From IMG/VR virus record IMGVR_UViG_3300043775_000604, positions 1 through 61,529 of that record: a DNA stretch of 61,529 bases; one strand, 5' to 3'. A program made the translations under genes and the position numbers. Source of the DNA: a virus. The notes under the pieces are model-generated. The model searched no databases. It worked only from the letters and a program-made list of their open reading frames with translations, and was not told the DNA's origin. This document shows, piece after piece, positions 44,555 through 51,747 of this stretch. Positions within the stretch are counted from its first letter, which is position 1; each line of letters begins with the position of its first letter.

Positions 44555-44581
44555 GTCCCATATTTAGTATATTTTTGGGAC
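44555..44581. promoter_or_regulatory. Palindrome upstream of the ERF gene
   Basis: Six-base arms GTCCCA and TGGGAC flank an AT-rich centre containing, on the - strand, ATATACTAAAT. The same AATATACTAAA string lies in the centre of the palindromic element at 46399. It is a candidate operator or promoter for the ERF-RecE-SSB group; as a terminator for the sigma gene it lacks a T-run on the - strand. Confidence 0.45.
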
Positions 44582-44596
44582 GGATTTTAATTTAAC

Positions 44597-45364
44597 TTAT
44601 AGGTAATCAAGGACTTGCGAGGAATCAACGTTCGCAACTAGTTTAGCTATCGCTTGCTTTTTTATCTCAGAAATTCTAACATAAGCACTTGCTCCTTCAA
44701 TACCTAAATAGTCTGCTATTGCATTTGCTGGATGCTTATCGCAGTCTAAACCGTAACTTAATCTCAATACATCGTTTTCTGTTTGTGTTAAATGTTTACT
44801 TAATAAATCTACTAAGTATTTATTCATTAAGTTTATATTGTAAGGCTCAGCTCTATCAGGGATCTGATACAACATATTGTCATCATCATCATCATCACTC
44901 ATTTGTTCATCGATGCTAAGGAATATTGAATTGAAGAACATTGATACCATTGCATGATCCTGACCATTATCCTTCCTAATTTCATTTAGTTTATGTTCTG
45001 GGATCTTAATAGCGCCTCTATTGATATCTATAGCTCTTCTAATCGAGCCTTTTATTCTTTTTGATAGAAACGACTTGATTGTTTTTTCTTGATCAACAGA
45101 CGAGCTTATTGTCTTCCATTCTATTTTATCAACAGCTAATATTAAACCAATTGATCCGTATTGAATAAGGTCTGTAATATCTAGTACACCGCAAGCTTGG
45201 GTTGTAGTTGAAAACTTTTTAGCTATGTTTTCTACTAATGGTAGAAACTTACTTATAAGTTGATCTCTAGAATAAGATTCAAAGTTAACTTCGTTGTTGT
45301 TTTTATTAACACGAGCTATATCTTCTTTGTATCTAATGTAATTTGGTATGTTGTAGCTTTTCAT
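44597..45364 (-). CDS. Phage RNA polymerase sigma factor
   Basis: A 255-residue sigma-70 family protein. Region 2 spans about 35-112 (LISKFLPLVENIAKKF, DLIQYGSIGLILAVDKIEW, FLSKRIKGSIRRAID), a region 3 start IKIPEHKLNEIRK is at 119-131, and region 4 spans 192-242 (LTQTENDVLRLSYG, then a helix-turn-helix ending KKQAIAKL). Six consecutive Asp near 157-162 form an acidic linker. It should redirect host RNA polymerase to phage promoters; the 16 repeated elements at 48.8-58.1 kb or the late elements are candidate targets. Confidence 0.85.
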   Translation of the reverse strand: MKSYNIPNYIRYKEDIARVNKNNNEVNFESYSRDQLISKFLPLVENIAKKFSTTTQACGVLDITDLIQYGSIGLILAVDKIEWKTISSSVDQEKTIKSFLSKRIKGSIRRAIDINRGAIKIPEHKLNEIRKDNGQDHAMVSMFFNSIFLSIDEQMSDDDDDDNMLYQIPDRAEPYNINLMNKYLVDLLSKHLTQTENDVLRLSYGLDCDKHPANAIADYLGIEGASAYVRISEIKKQAIAKLVANVDSSQVLDYL

Positions 45365-45366
45365 AA

Positions 45367-45567
45367 TTAATTTCTATTTTGTTTTAAGTTGTTTTTCCAT
45401 TCAATCCAGAAGCCAATTGCTACTAGAATATTCATTCCAAATGATGTTATTATTTCGTGTATATCTTGATAGACATTTAAAGTTAAATGTACATGGCCTA
45501 TAACCCAAAATGGTACAGATAAATTACTAGCTACCCAAGTTATAAAGAATATTATAAATTGTTTCAT
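45367..45567 (-). CDS. Small membrane protein
   Basis: A 66-residue protein with two hydrophobic segments (about 4-25 and 42-57), ending in a basic tail. It lies 2 bases upstream of the sigma gene and overlaps its upstream neighbour by four. Possibly an early inner-membrane protein affecting the host or superinfection; no family recognised. Confidence 0.6.
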   Translation of the reverse strand: MKQFIIFFITWVASNLSVPFWVIGHVHLTLNVYQDIHEIITSFGMNILVAIGFWIEWKNNLKQNRN

Positions 45568-45785
45568 AAACCTTTTTCTATTTTAAATATCTCTAATAAT
45601 TCTTTTGACGTTTTGCCGATATATTTTTTATCCATTATTGAACTTATACTAATATACCAGTTTAAAAATTCAACAGCGTAATCGTCTGATATTCTCTCAA
45701 TAGCATTAGCAGTAGGTGTGTAAATTTTAGAGTAATCGCTAAGTTTACCACTATGTGCTTTTTGTATTTTATCTATTAATTTCAT
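45564..45785 (-). CDS. Small early protein
   Basis: A 73-residue helical protein (AHSGKLSDYSKIYTPTANAIERI at 10-32). Four-base overlaps with both neighbours tie it to the HTH gene and the membrane protein in one translational unit. Function unknown. Confidence 0.6.
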   Translation of the reverse strand: MKLIDKIQKAHSGKLSDYSKIYTPTANAIERISDDYAVEFLNWYISISSIMDKKYIGKTSKELLEIFKIEKGL

Positions 45786-46405
45786 AAACTATTATTTAGT
45801 ATTTCTTTTTCTTTTTTAAGTTCGTTACTCATATTCCGATGTATTGTTCTAATTGTGCAACCAAAATGCTCCGCAATCTTTTTAATGGTTATTTTTTGGT
45901 TTAGGTCATGCATGTATAGCATTACGTCGTAGATATCAGATTCAGTTACTTTTCTAGTTCTACCAATCATTTGCCCTACGATGCTCAACTTCTCGGTTAA
46001 TGTTAAACCACTGTTATCTTTGAATATAATCTTTCTGGTCTTATTATAAGGTGGTTCTTCAAGATCTTTTAAAGACACATCGTACATCATGCTTTGCAAT
46101 AATTGTTCACTAACTGTGAATGTTACAAATCCATTTTTCTTATCACATACATATCTTACGATGCCCTCAAATGCGTTTTGATCAAGACTGTCATTTAGAT
46201 ACCAAAGAACATACAAGTGCCATCTTAAGGACTTATATGTAGTTATCTTTGCACTACTACGAAATAACTCGTAACATTCTTTTGTGCCTTCTTTGTAATA
46301 ACTACCCCAACTAAATTCTTCTGTTGGTTTATCGCTTATTGGTCCTCTTCTATATATCACTCTTTTTTTATTTAAGTATTCTAAGTTTCTATCTGATGAT
46401 GACAT
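45782..46405 (-). CDS. Helix-turn-helix regulator candidate
   Basis: A 207-residue protein. The C-terminus (171-195, KITIKKIAEHFGCTIRTIHRNM) is a helix-turn-helix that reads like a replicative or transcriptional DNA-binding motif. The N-terminal 100 residues are unassigned. Its start codon lies inside a 46-bp palindromic element that recurs at 55395 and 58465, so the protein may bind that element and control its own gene and the late arm. It heads a cluster that includes the sigma factor gene. A replication initiator role is an alternative. Confidence 0.6.
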   Translation of the reverse strand: MSSSDRNLEYLNKKRVIYRRGPISDKPTEEFSWGSYYKEGTKECYELFRSSAKITTYKSLRWHLYVLWYLNDSLDQNAFEGIVRYVCDKKNGFVTFTVSEQLLQSMMYDVSLKDLEEPPYNKTRKIIFKDNSGLTLTEKLSIVGQMIGRTRKVTESDIYDVMLYMHDLNQKITIKKIAEHFGCTIRTIHRNMSNELKKEKEILNNSL

Positions 46406-46444
46406 TAGCCTGCTATTTTTAGTATATTAATTAGCTGACGTCAC
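46399..46444 (-). promoter_or_regulatory. Palindromic control element, copy A
   Basis: On the - strand it starts with GTGACGTCAGC and ends with GGCTAATGTCAT, with an AT-rich centre AATATACTAAAAATAG. It aligns with copies at 55395 and 58465, though the spacing is 2 bases longer. It covers the start codon of the HTH gene. Confidence 0.65.
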
Positions 46445-46454
46445 TATTTGTCAA

Positions 46455-46712
46455 CTACTCATTTTGTTTTAGTTTGTTATTCAACAATTCAATTGTTTTT
46501 TGTATTTCTCCTGCCATATAATATTCTTCTGCTTCAACATATTGTTTTAACAACATTTCAGATACCGCCAATTGTGTTGCAATATGTACAGAGTCAGGTA
46601 TTTCTATCTCTGTATATATATCTCTATTAAATTTTTCATCCCATTCATTTTGTTTTGCTAAAAGCTTTTGGAAAACTAATTCAGCTAATCTTTCAATTTG
46701 TTCGTCTGTCAT
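46455..46712 (-). CDS. Small acidic helical protein
   Basis: An 85-residue protein, helical and Glu/Gln-rich; the start (MTDEQIERLAELVFQKLLAKQ) resembles the first residues of the RecE-like gene. Two bases separate it from its upstream neighbour. Function unknown. Confidence 0.6.
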   Translation of the reverse strand: MTDEQIERLAELVFQKLLAKQNEWDEKFNRDIYTEIEIPDSVHIATQLAVSEMLLKQYVEAEEYYMAGEIQKTIELLNNKLKQNE

Positions 46713-46714
46713 AA

Positions 46715-47020
46715 TTATTTTTTATTATAATATTCGTTAATTAATAAATCATATAAACTTCTTAAATCATAGGCTATTTCGTTTTTATCAGCATCCCAAG
46801 CTTTCATATCAGCACGTTTACCAAATTCTTTTTCATAAATAAACCATTCTATCCAGTCTTTACCTTCTTTAGTAAATACTAATCCTAATAAGTCTTCTAT
46901 TATACCATGCAAATGATCCATCACATCTGTTATATCAACCCCATGCCTATATAATAAATTAGTGTTATCATTAGACTTTTGTAATTTAGTCATGATATCT
47001 TCGAACTGTTCGTATGTCAT
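46715..47020 (-). CDS. Conserved small early protein
   Basis: A 101-residue protein with a long helix at 30-60 (VMDHLHGIIEDLLGLVFTKEGKDWIEWF) and acidic charge. The pattern is familiar from other phages, unassigned. It lies 2 bases from both neighbours in a tight run of early genes. Confidence 0.6.
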   Translation of the reverse strand: MTYEQFEDIMTKLQKSNDNTNLLYRHGVDITDVMDHLHGIIEDLLGLVFTKEGKDWIEWFIYEKEFGKRADMKAWDADKNEIAYDLRSLYDLLINEYYNKK

Positions 47021-47022
47021 AA

Positions 47023-47184
47023 TTAATTTTTTATGGTGTAGTGATATTTATTTTTAGCTGATAAGTACATTTTACCATTAGTAGTTTGTACGTATGGTCT
47101 GTTGTTTGAATCTATTAATACATCATCTTGTACATCAATGTATTTAGATCTGATCTCTTCTAATTGTTCTTGTGTTGGTTTCAT
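47023..47184 (-). CDS. Tiny early protein
   Basis: A 53-residue protein overlapping the previous gene by an ATGA junction and ending 2 bases before the next gene. It has a helical N-terminus and a Lys/Tyr-rich end. Packing strongly suggests it is translated; function unknown. Confidence 0.6.
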   Translation of the reverse strand: MKPTQEQLEEIRSKYIDVQDDVLIDSNNRPYVQTTNGKMYLSAKNKYHYTIKN

Positions 47185-47711
47185 AGTTTATTTTTTTTGA
47201 TTATACTTTTTAATGTTGAACTGTAACTTGATCCTTCAGCGTATGTTTGATCTAAGTAAGAAAAGTATTCTTCTCTTGATAGTTTAGACATATACCTTGC
47301 ATCGTATAAAGCTCTGTCTGTTACGCAATATTTCCAGTTATCATAATAAGCATGGTTTAAATTAGTACCATTCGCCGTTGTTATTCTAATCATAGCTTCA
47401 CGCATACCAAACATATTATTGTTTTGAATAAACACAGGAGCTTTAAAATGGCCACTCTCTAGTATTGCCTGGGCTTTAATTATATCCGGATATTTAAAAG
47501 AATATTTATCTATCTCAATGAATAACTTCTCTTTAGAAAAGCTATTGTCATGCTTTATTGTTATTTCTTTTTCTGCACGGATTATAACAACTTCTTTTAA
47601 AATAACTGATACAATGCTGATTATTACCACTAATAAAAGTAATAATACTATAAAGTATTTAGTTAAATTTATTTTTTCGTAGGCTAGTTTTTCTGAATTA
47701 AATCTATACAT
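47181..47711 (-). CDS. Membrane-anchored glucosaminidase-like protein
   Basis: A 176-residue protein with one N-terminal membrane helix (about 19-39) and a C-terminal domain matching the FlgJ / GH73 glucosaminidase pattern: DIIKAQAILESG (catalytic Glu85), NNMFGM, AYYDNWKYCVTDRALY, then LDQTYAEGSSY. It would act on peptidoglycan from the inner membrane. Unlike the M15 endolysin it is in the early arm, so a role other than lysis, such as envelope remodelling or blocking further phage entry, is possible. Confidence 0.75.
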   Translation of the reverse strand: MYRFNSEKLAYEKINLTKYFIVLLLLLVVIISIVSVILKEVVIIRAEKEITIKHDNSFSKEKLFIEIDKYSFKYPDIIKAQAILESGHFKAPVFIQNNNMFGMREAMIRITTANGTNLNHAYYDNWKYCVTDRALYDARYMSKLSREEYFSYLDQTYAEGSSYSSTLKSIIKKNKL

Positions 47712-47713
47712 AG

Positions 47714-47923
47714 TTAATAATGATTTTTTTGTTTTGATTCGAAATATTCCAGATCTTTTAATTCATCAGCACGCTCTATAATAAATTCACGAATACTTGA
47801 TTGACTAAATGTAGCTTGCACAAGTAAACCTTCAAATGCTTCAAAATATTCCTCTAAAGGGACATCATCATTTTCTGTTTCAAATGTCATTGTTTTTCCG
47901 TATGAGTTAAGTTGTAATTTCAT
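47714..47923 (-). CDS. Small early protein
   Basis: A 69-residue acidic protein (beta-like start MKLQLNSYGKTMTFETEND, then a helix LEEYFEAFEGLLVQATFS). It has a four-base overlap with its upstream neighbour. Function unknown. Confidence 0.6.
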   Translation of the reverse strand: MKLQLNSYGKTMTFETENDDVPLEEYFEAFEGLLVQATFSQSSIREFIIERADELKDLEYFESKQKNHY

Positions 47924-48105
47924 AATTTATCATCTATGTGGTTTAATTCTTTCCTAAGTAGATCCATGTAGAAGTCACTAAGATCCCAGTCATCAATTAA
48001 GACAACTTTAATTCTTTTTAACTTGTCAGCTAATAGTGTGCTATCTGAAGATTCCAGTATATATATAATAGAATCTAGTTCCTCAATTATCTGTGGCTTG
48101 TTCAT
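47920..48105 (-). CDS. Small helical early protein
   Basis: A 61-residue, Leu/Asp-rich helical protein overlapping both neighbours (22 bases upstream, 4 downstream). Function unknown. Confidence 0.55.
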   Translation of the reverse strand: MNKPQIIEELDSIIYILESSDSTLLADKLKRIKVVLIDDWDLSDFYMDLLRKELNHIDDKL

Positions 48106-48361
48106 ATTTATAACAATCTATTTTAATTATTAAGTTATCATCAGTTTCTAATTCTAATACAGGCGTTGCCCAATAGCTTCTATTAATTCCAGCTATTTCA
48201 GTTTTATCATTAATCCGTCTTGTATACTTTCCGTCTAACCATATATCCTCAGCTGTCCAGTTCCAATCTTCAGCCATACCTAAACAAGCGCGTATTAAAC
48301 CTCTATTTTTTTTGTATTCGCCAATAAGTTTTTTTGCTTTGTCGTAATCGTAGTATTTCAT
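48083..48361 (-). CDS. Conserved small phage protein
   Basis: A 92-residue protein with a helical start (KAKKLIGEYKKNRGLIRACLG), then MAEDWNWTAEDIW and IAGINRSYWATPVLEL. I recognise this arrangement from small proteins of marine and Bacteroidota phages with no assigned function. It is coupled to its neighbours in one short operon. Confidence 0.65.
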   Translation of the reverse strand: MKYYDYDKAKKLIGEYKKNRGLIRACLGMAEDWNWTAEDIWLDGKYTRRINDKTEIAGINRSYWATPVLELETDDNLIIKIDCYKYEQATDN

Positions 48362-48362
48362 A

Positions 48363-48800
48363 TTATTTATCTTTTAAGTGAGCTTTTCCAAATTCGTAAT
48401 ACTTTTGATACCCATGTATAGCATCCGCCATTTTATATTCGTCTGGCATACACTGCGGAGGATCACAGAAGTCTTCTGCTTTGATATTTACTGGTATGTT
48501 AGATAGAATATCTCTACACTTCTTAATAGTCAAATGTGTGCGTCCGTATCGCTTAGTGTATTCAGATCCTAATGCTAACATATATTCGTAGCACCATAAG
48601 TAATTAGCTTTTGATGATCGTACCCATACGGCTGATGGATGATTCATGTGTGTTTTTTTGTATGGTACATTACCATTGCCTGATAAGTGATGCGCAGTAC
48701 AAAGTAATTGTGCAGCTTCTAATACCATTTTTACCACGTGTTTCCCGTAATGCATCTCAGCTGCTTTGTAGGGGTCTCTATCTAAATAAAATATATTCAT
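48363..48800 (-). CDS. Conserved phage protein of DNA-metabolism type, role unknown
   Basis: A 145-residue protein with NIFYLDRDPYKAAEMHYGKH, VVKMVLEAAQLLCTAHH, HMNHPSAVWVRSS and PQCMPDEYK blocks, a widespread phage family with several conserved His, Asp and Glu. Members are often annotated loosely as DNA glycosylase-like, which I cannot confirm. It is the first gene after promoter element copy 1, whose GATAA box lies 28 bases before the ATG. Confidence 0.7.
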   Translation of the reverse strand: MNIFYLDRDPYKAAEMHYGKHVVKMVLEAAQLLCTAHHLSGNGNVPYKKTHMNHPSAVWVRSSKANYLWCYEYMLALGSEYTKRYGRTHLTIKKCRDILSNIPVNIKAEDFCDPPQCMPDEYKMADAIHGYQKYYEFGKAHLKDK

Positions 48801-48827
48801 AGTTAATTAATTTTGGTTACATTAATA

Positions 48828-48857
48828 TTATCTATTGTTATTCGTGTCCAGTTTGTA
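48828..48857 (-). promoter_or_regulatory. Bipartite promoter element, copy 1
   Basis: On the - strand: a TACAAACTGGACACG box, ten bases, then GATAATATTAATGTAAC. It is 28 bases upstream of the gene starting at 48800. It is the copy furthest into the operon and the left box departs most from the consensus. Confidence 0.65.
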
Positions 48858-49068
48858 AGCAATCATTTTTTTCTTTATATCCTTTTTTTAGTTTCATTAA
48901 TTTTTTAGATCTTTCTTTAGCATCCTCCCAATAATGTTCACATTCGCCATTTTTAATTGGAGGTTCAGTGAAGTAGGATTGTCTATATTCGCTAGGGTGA
49001 GCAGTATATCTATAGCATGTTAAAGCTAATTCACAGTTATTTCCGTTACACATTGTTATATCAGCCAT
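48838..49068 (-). CDS. Cys-rich small protein
   Basis: A 76-residue protein with CNGNNCELALTCYRY and a later GECEHYWE, giving four or more cysteines suited to a metal site, then a Lys-rich tail with one more Cys. Its last codons overlap promoter element copy 1, so gene end and promoter share sequence. Function unknown. Confidence 0.65.
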   Translation of the reverse strand: MADITMCNGNNCELALTCYRYTAHPSEYRQSYFTEPPIKNGECEHYWEDAKERSKKLMKLKKGYKEKNDCLQTGHE

Positions 49069-49081
49069 ATCTTATTTCTTT

Positions 49082-49231
49082 TTATTTTATTGATTTTAAA
49101 CTATCATTTTTTCTATAAGCCATTACATCAAATGTAACACCTGATTCTGAATTGTCTATTCTTGTTTTATGAATTAATTTACCGTTAATATAAATGTAAC
49201 ATTCGTTTCCTGATATTACTTTGTATGTCAT
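49082..49231 (-). CDS. Tiny early protein
   Basis: A 49-residue ORF filling the gap between two early genes. It has a beta-like start (YKVISGNECYIYINGKLIHKTRI) and a basic end. Support comes from packing and an AT-rich leader; function unknown. Confidence 0.5.
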   Translation of the reverse strand: MTYKVISGNECYIYINGKLIHKTRIDNSESGVTFDVMAYRKNDSLKSIK

Positions 49232-49253
49232 GTCTTATTTCTTTTTAAATTAT

Positions 49254-49616
49254 TTAATATAAACTTGCAACATATTTGTTAATACCATAGTCAAGTAAGA
49301 TGTATTCTTTACCATCCATTCCCCAATTTTTAGAATTATGTAAATCACAATTATCAAAATCAAACTCTTTAACTATTGATTTAATACGTCTAACAACTAT
49401 ATTTGGTACTACTAATAACTCTGTGTCGTATTTTTTCTGACAAACAATGCCCATAAACATCCATTTCAGTTCTGCTAAATACGCTACACTATTATACTTA
49501 TCCCAAATCTTCTTTTCATTGAGTCCTTGTAGATAACCTTTTCTGTTTATAGGTATTTTAATAACTATATTTTTTAATATGATTACTAATCTTGTTGAGT
49601 ACTTAAATGAAATCAT
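49254..49616 (-). CDS. Minimal protein kinase-like protein
   Basis: A 120-residue protein. It has a beta-rich start with Lys20 (IVIKIP), a conserved helix with Glu34, and a C-terminal CDLHNSKNWG...LLDYG arrangement (Asp91, Asn97, Asp109), which mirrors the catalytic DLHxxN and DYG metal motifs of kinase-fold enzymes. It is too short for a full kinase, so it may be a pseudo-kinase or a compact relative. The target is unknown; the early position suggests host takeover. Confidence 0.5.
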   Translation of the reverse strand: MISFKYSTRLVIILKNIVIKIPINRKGYLQGLNEKKIWDKYNSVAYLAELKWMFMGIVCQKKYDTELLVVPNIVVRRIKSIVKEFDFDNCDLHNSKNWGMDGKEYILLDYGINKYVASLY

Positions 49617-49619
49617 ATC

Positions 49620-49892
49620 TTATTTCTTTTTAATTTGTTCAAACCACAACTCTTTCATTTCTGCTTTAGTCTTATCAGCATAAATATGTTTATAAAACTT
49701 TTCAATAGTTTGTTCTGTTATTTTTTTAACTTCTTCTTCACTATACTTATTCTTATCTTGTTCTTGTTGCCATTTAGCACCCTTAATAAAAGTATCTTGT
49801 TTTATAATATTAATAATATCTTTTGATTTAACTCCATAATCTGTTGGATATAGTCTTTCAGCAACTTCTTCAAGTGTTTCTTTATTTTTCAT
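49620..49892 (-). CDS. Small charged helical protein
   Basis: A 90-residue Lys/Glu-rich protein (LEEVAERLYP, then FIKGAKWQQEQ). The start at 49892 is chosen because the longer frame from 49967 would lie within the tRNA that follows upstream. Small proteins with this FIKGAKWQ pattern are common in phages of this kind; function unknown. Confidence 0.6.
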   Translation of the reverse strand: MKNKETLEEVAERLYPTDYGVKSKDIINIIKQDTFIKGAKWQQEQDKNKYSEEEVKKITEQTIEKFYKHIYADKTKAEMKELWFEQIKKK

Positions 49893-49909
49893 AGTTTTAA
49901 TTTGTTTAG

Positions 49910-49982
49910 TAGTCAGGACAGGATTCGAACCTGCATCTTCCCGTTGCCTGAACGGGCTCGTTACCATTTACGCCACCTGACT
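49910..49982 (-). tRNA. tRNA with unusual anticodon loop
   Basis: A perfect 7-bp acceptor (AGTCAGG against CCTGACT), a D arm with GCG and TGGTA, and a T arm GCAGG, TTCGAAT, CCTGT. The anticodon stem CCCGT/ACGGG encloses TCAGGCA, which puts C instead of T at position 33 and gives anticodon AGG. If the last stem pair opens, the loop becomes TTCAGGCAA and CAG follows a normal TT. The isotype is therefore uncertain (Pro-like AGG or Leu-like CAG). No CCA is encoded. Confidence 0.75.
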
Positions 49983-50149
49983 TAGCTTCTAACGGATTAT
50001 CAGTTCCGACGCTTTTCACAGCTTAGCTATTTTATTTTAAGGCTGAATGAACTACCATTTAACTTATTCCTGATACTGCCGAATACCGACAGCGACAAGC
50101 ACCTTGTTTAATTATTTTACACAGTGTATAGCACTCGTAGTGCCACACA
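49983..50149 (-). other. Non-coding, possibly structured leader of the tRNA
   Basis: A 167-base stretch without an ORF between the gp88-like gene and the tRNA. It contains GTTAAATGGTAGTTC, which resembles a tRNA D arm, and short inverted repeats (ATCAG with CTGAT; CTGTCGG with its imperfect partner). It could be a precursor leader, a decayed tRNA or a small RNA. I cannot fold a convincing cloverleaf. Confidence 0.3.
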
Positions 50150-50755
50150 TTAATGGAATATTAATCCAATTTTATTATTAACATTAAACCACTTAGTTGC
50201 ATACAAATCGATCTCGCTAGCATTTACATAGCCGGCTGTTTCAAGATCGCTTTTAGACGAGAATATTTTAGTGTGTCGGTCATTGATTACGTCAATTAAA
50301 TTCTTTTGTTTACCTGAGTCACTAAATATTACGTCAAAGTTAGATGGCAATGTAACTTCTTTTAACATTGCCACAGAGTTAGTGTAGCTATAGAACTTAA
50401 TTTCTGGGAATAAATTAGCAATATCAATCCACTTTTGTAGGTATACTTTACTATAATAATCACCAGAATCATGGATTCTTACATAGTCAGGACGCTTCTT
50501 AAATAATTCGTCTGACATTTTACCAACAAACTCAGTAGTTCGTGTCAACTCATATCGCTTTTCAAATGCAGGTTTAACATTAGACCAGATATATGCGCCT
50601 TTCTGTGCATAACAGAATTTAATACATTCATCAGCGAATGGGCAGGTTAATTTACCGCTGGCAGATTTATATGCTGGTATACCAAAGTTAAATACTTTTA
50701 CACCAAGTAGCTTACTAGTTTTACGAAGCTTAGAGTTTTGCGTTAGTAAATTCAT
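50150..50755 (-). CDS. Gp88-like phage protein
   Basis: A 201-residue protein matching the phage gp88 family: LRKTSKLLGVKVFNFGIPAY, then TCPFADECIKFCYAQKGAY with three cysteines (a possible iron-sulfur or zinc site), then VRIHDSGDYYS, then KFYSYTNS. The biochemical role of this family is not established, as far as I know. It is the first gene after promoter element copy 3. Confidence 0.75.
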   Translation of the reverse strand: MNLLTQNSKLRKTSKLLGVKVFNFGIPAYKSASGKLTCPFADECIKFCYAQKGAYIWSNVKPAFEKRYELTRTTEFVGKMSDELFKKRPDYVRIHDSGDYYSKVYLQKWIDIANLFPEIKFYSYTNSVAMLKEVTLPSNFDVIFSDSGKQKNLIDVINDRHTKIFSSKSDLETAGYVNASEIDLYATKWFNVNNKIGLIFH

Positions 50756-50774
50756 TTTGTTTATCTTTAATTTA

Positions 50775-50804
50775 TTATCAGTTACTATTCGTGTTATGTT
50801 TGTA
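50775..50804 (-). promoter_or_regulatory. Bipartite promoter element, copy 3
   Basis: On the - strand TACAAACATAACACG, ten bases, then GATAATAAATT. It is 20 bases upstream of the ATG at 50755, the shortest leader of the series, and begins one base after the stop of the upstream gene. Confidence 0.7.
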
Positions 50805-50805
50805 G

Positions 50806-51081
50806 CTACCCTACTTGGATAGTAGTATTAAAAGCTTTTACTCTTAATAATCTGTCGATGTTAATAGTACGGTATGCTCCATCTTGCATTGAGAATACTA
50901 TAATATTATTACGTGATGCTGGATTATAAAGTGTGCTACCACCTTTAAGATAGCTTGATACACCTAATCTTGCAACCATTTTACGTTCAGATCCATCTAA
51001 TTTGCGGAATGTTACGCTAAATAACTTACCATCATTGCCAACAAATTTTCTAAAGTCTTCTACTGTTTTAATCGTATTCAT
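50806..51081 (-). CDS. Small beta-rich phage protein
   Basis: A 91-residue basic protein of SH3-like or OB-like appearance (LFSVTFRKLDGSERKMVARLG, then IIVFSMQDGAYRTINIDRLLRV). Proteins of this pattern are widespread in phages, unassigned. It may bind nucleic acid. It ends two bases before promoter element copy 3. Confidence 0.65.
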   Translation of the reverse strand: MNTIKTVEDFRKFVGNDGKLFSVTFRKLDGSERKMVARLGVSSYLKGGSTLYNPASRNNIIVFSMQDGAYRTINIDRLLRVKAFNTTIQVG

Positions 51082-51085
51082 ATAT

Positions 51086-51340
51086 TTATTTTTTATCGTA
51101 TTTATAATAGTTGTATTGCATTGTTTCTATAAGTTCTCTACCGTACGCCGTGTGAAATCCATAACTATGTGTATAACCTAATATAGGCTTGTTTTCTAGC
51201 AATAAGTATAGCATGTCAAATTCGTCTTGATCAAATTGTTTACTTGTTTTAGTTATAGACTTTGCCAAAGCACTACAATTATGCCTTGGCGTTTGATCAA
51301 GTATGTTTTCTATATAATCTTTTACTTGTGATGCTTTCAT
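51086..51340 (-). CDS. Small early protein
   Basis: An 84-residue helical protein with a Tyr-rich end (THSYGFHTAYGREL). It is 9 bases downstream of its neighbour and in the same transcription unit as the gene at 51350. Function unknown. Confidence 0.6.
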   Translation of the reverse strand: MKASQVKDYIENILDQTPRHNCSALAKSITKTSKQFDQDEFDMLYLLLENKPILGYTHSYGFHTAYGRELIETMQYNYYKYDKK

Positions 51341-51349
51341 TATTCTGGT

Positions 51350-51688
51350 TTAGAAAGTTAATCTAGCGGCTATGCCATCATTTAATTCGTCCAAGAAATT
51401 TCTGGTAAATTCTCTTTCGGAAAAGTTAGTATTCATTTCTAAAGTAAAGCTAGAGCCATATCCGCCATTAAGCTCAGGTTCAATTTCAATAAATGCATCA
51501 TAGTCGCAATTTTCTAATACCTCGGTTACAATATTAGTTACATCTTCAACTGATAAACTACTAGGCTGGTCTACACGTTTGAATAGCTCTAACGCATCTT
51601 CAATAGTTATCAATGTTAATCCGGTTTCTTTATAAGATGTTAATCTATCGATCACATCAGTTACTGTAATTTTTACTTCATCACTCAT
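51350..51688 (-). CDS. Small acidic early protein
   Basis: A 112-residue acidic protein with two helical blocks and a beta-like end. It is the first gene after promoter element copy 2, whose GATAA box lies 30 bases upstream. Function unknown. Confidence 0.65.
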   Translation of the reverse strand: MSDEVKITVTDVIDRLTSYKETGLTLITIEDALELFKRVDQPSSLSVEDVTNIVTEVLENCDYDAFIEIEPELNGGYGSSFTLEMNTNFSEREFTRNFLDELNDGIAARLTF

Positions 51689-51717
51689 TTTATTTATGTT
51701 TTTTAGTTACACTTATA

Positions 51718-51747
51718 TTATCAATTTGTTATCGTATTAGTTTTGTA
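51718..51747 (-). promoter_or_regulatory. Bipartite promoter element, copy 2
   Basis: On the - strand TACAAAACTAATACG, ten bases, then GATAATATAAGTGTAAC: a near-consensus copy. It overlaps the last codons of the gene at 51737 and lies 30 bases upstream of the start at 51688. Confidence 0.8.

Noticed and set aside
44555-44581. Terminator for the sigma factor gene
   Set aside because: On the - strand the hairpin is followed by AAAATACG, not a T-run; a regulatory palindrome fits better.
49968-50100. A second tRNA upstream of the 49910 tRNA
   Set aside because: A D-arm-like string is present, but there is no T arm with TTCGA and the D stem does not pair.
51718-51747. The string CTAATACGA in the promoter elements resembles the start of the T7 promoter (TAATACGACTCACTATAG)
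   Set aside because: The ten bases after ACG are variable between copies, the conserved second box is GATAAT, and no T7-type RNA polymerase gene was recognised, so the likeness is limited to eight or nine bases.
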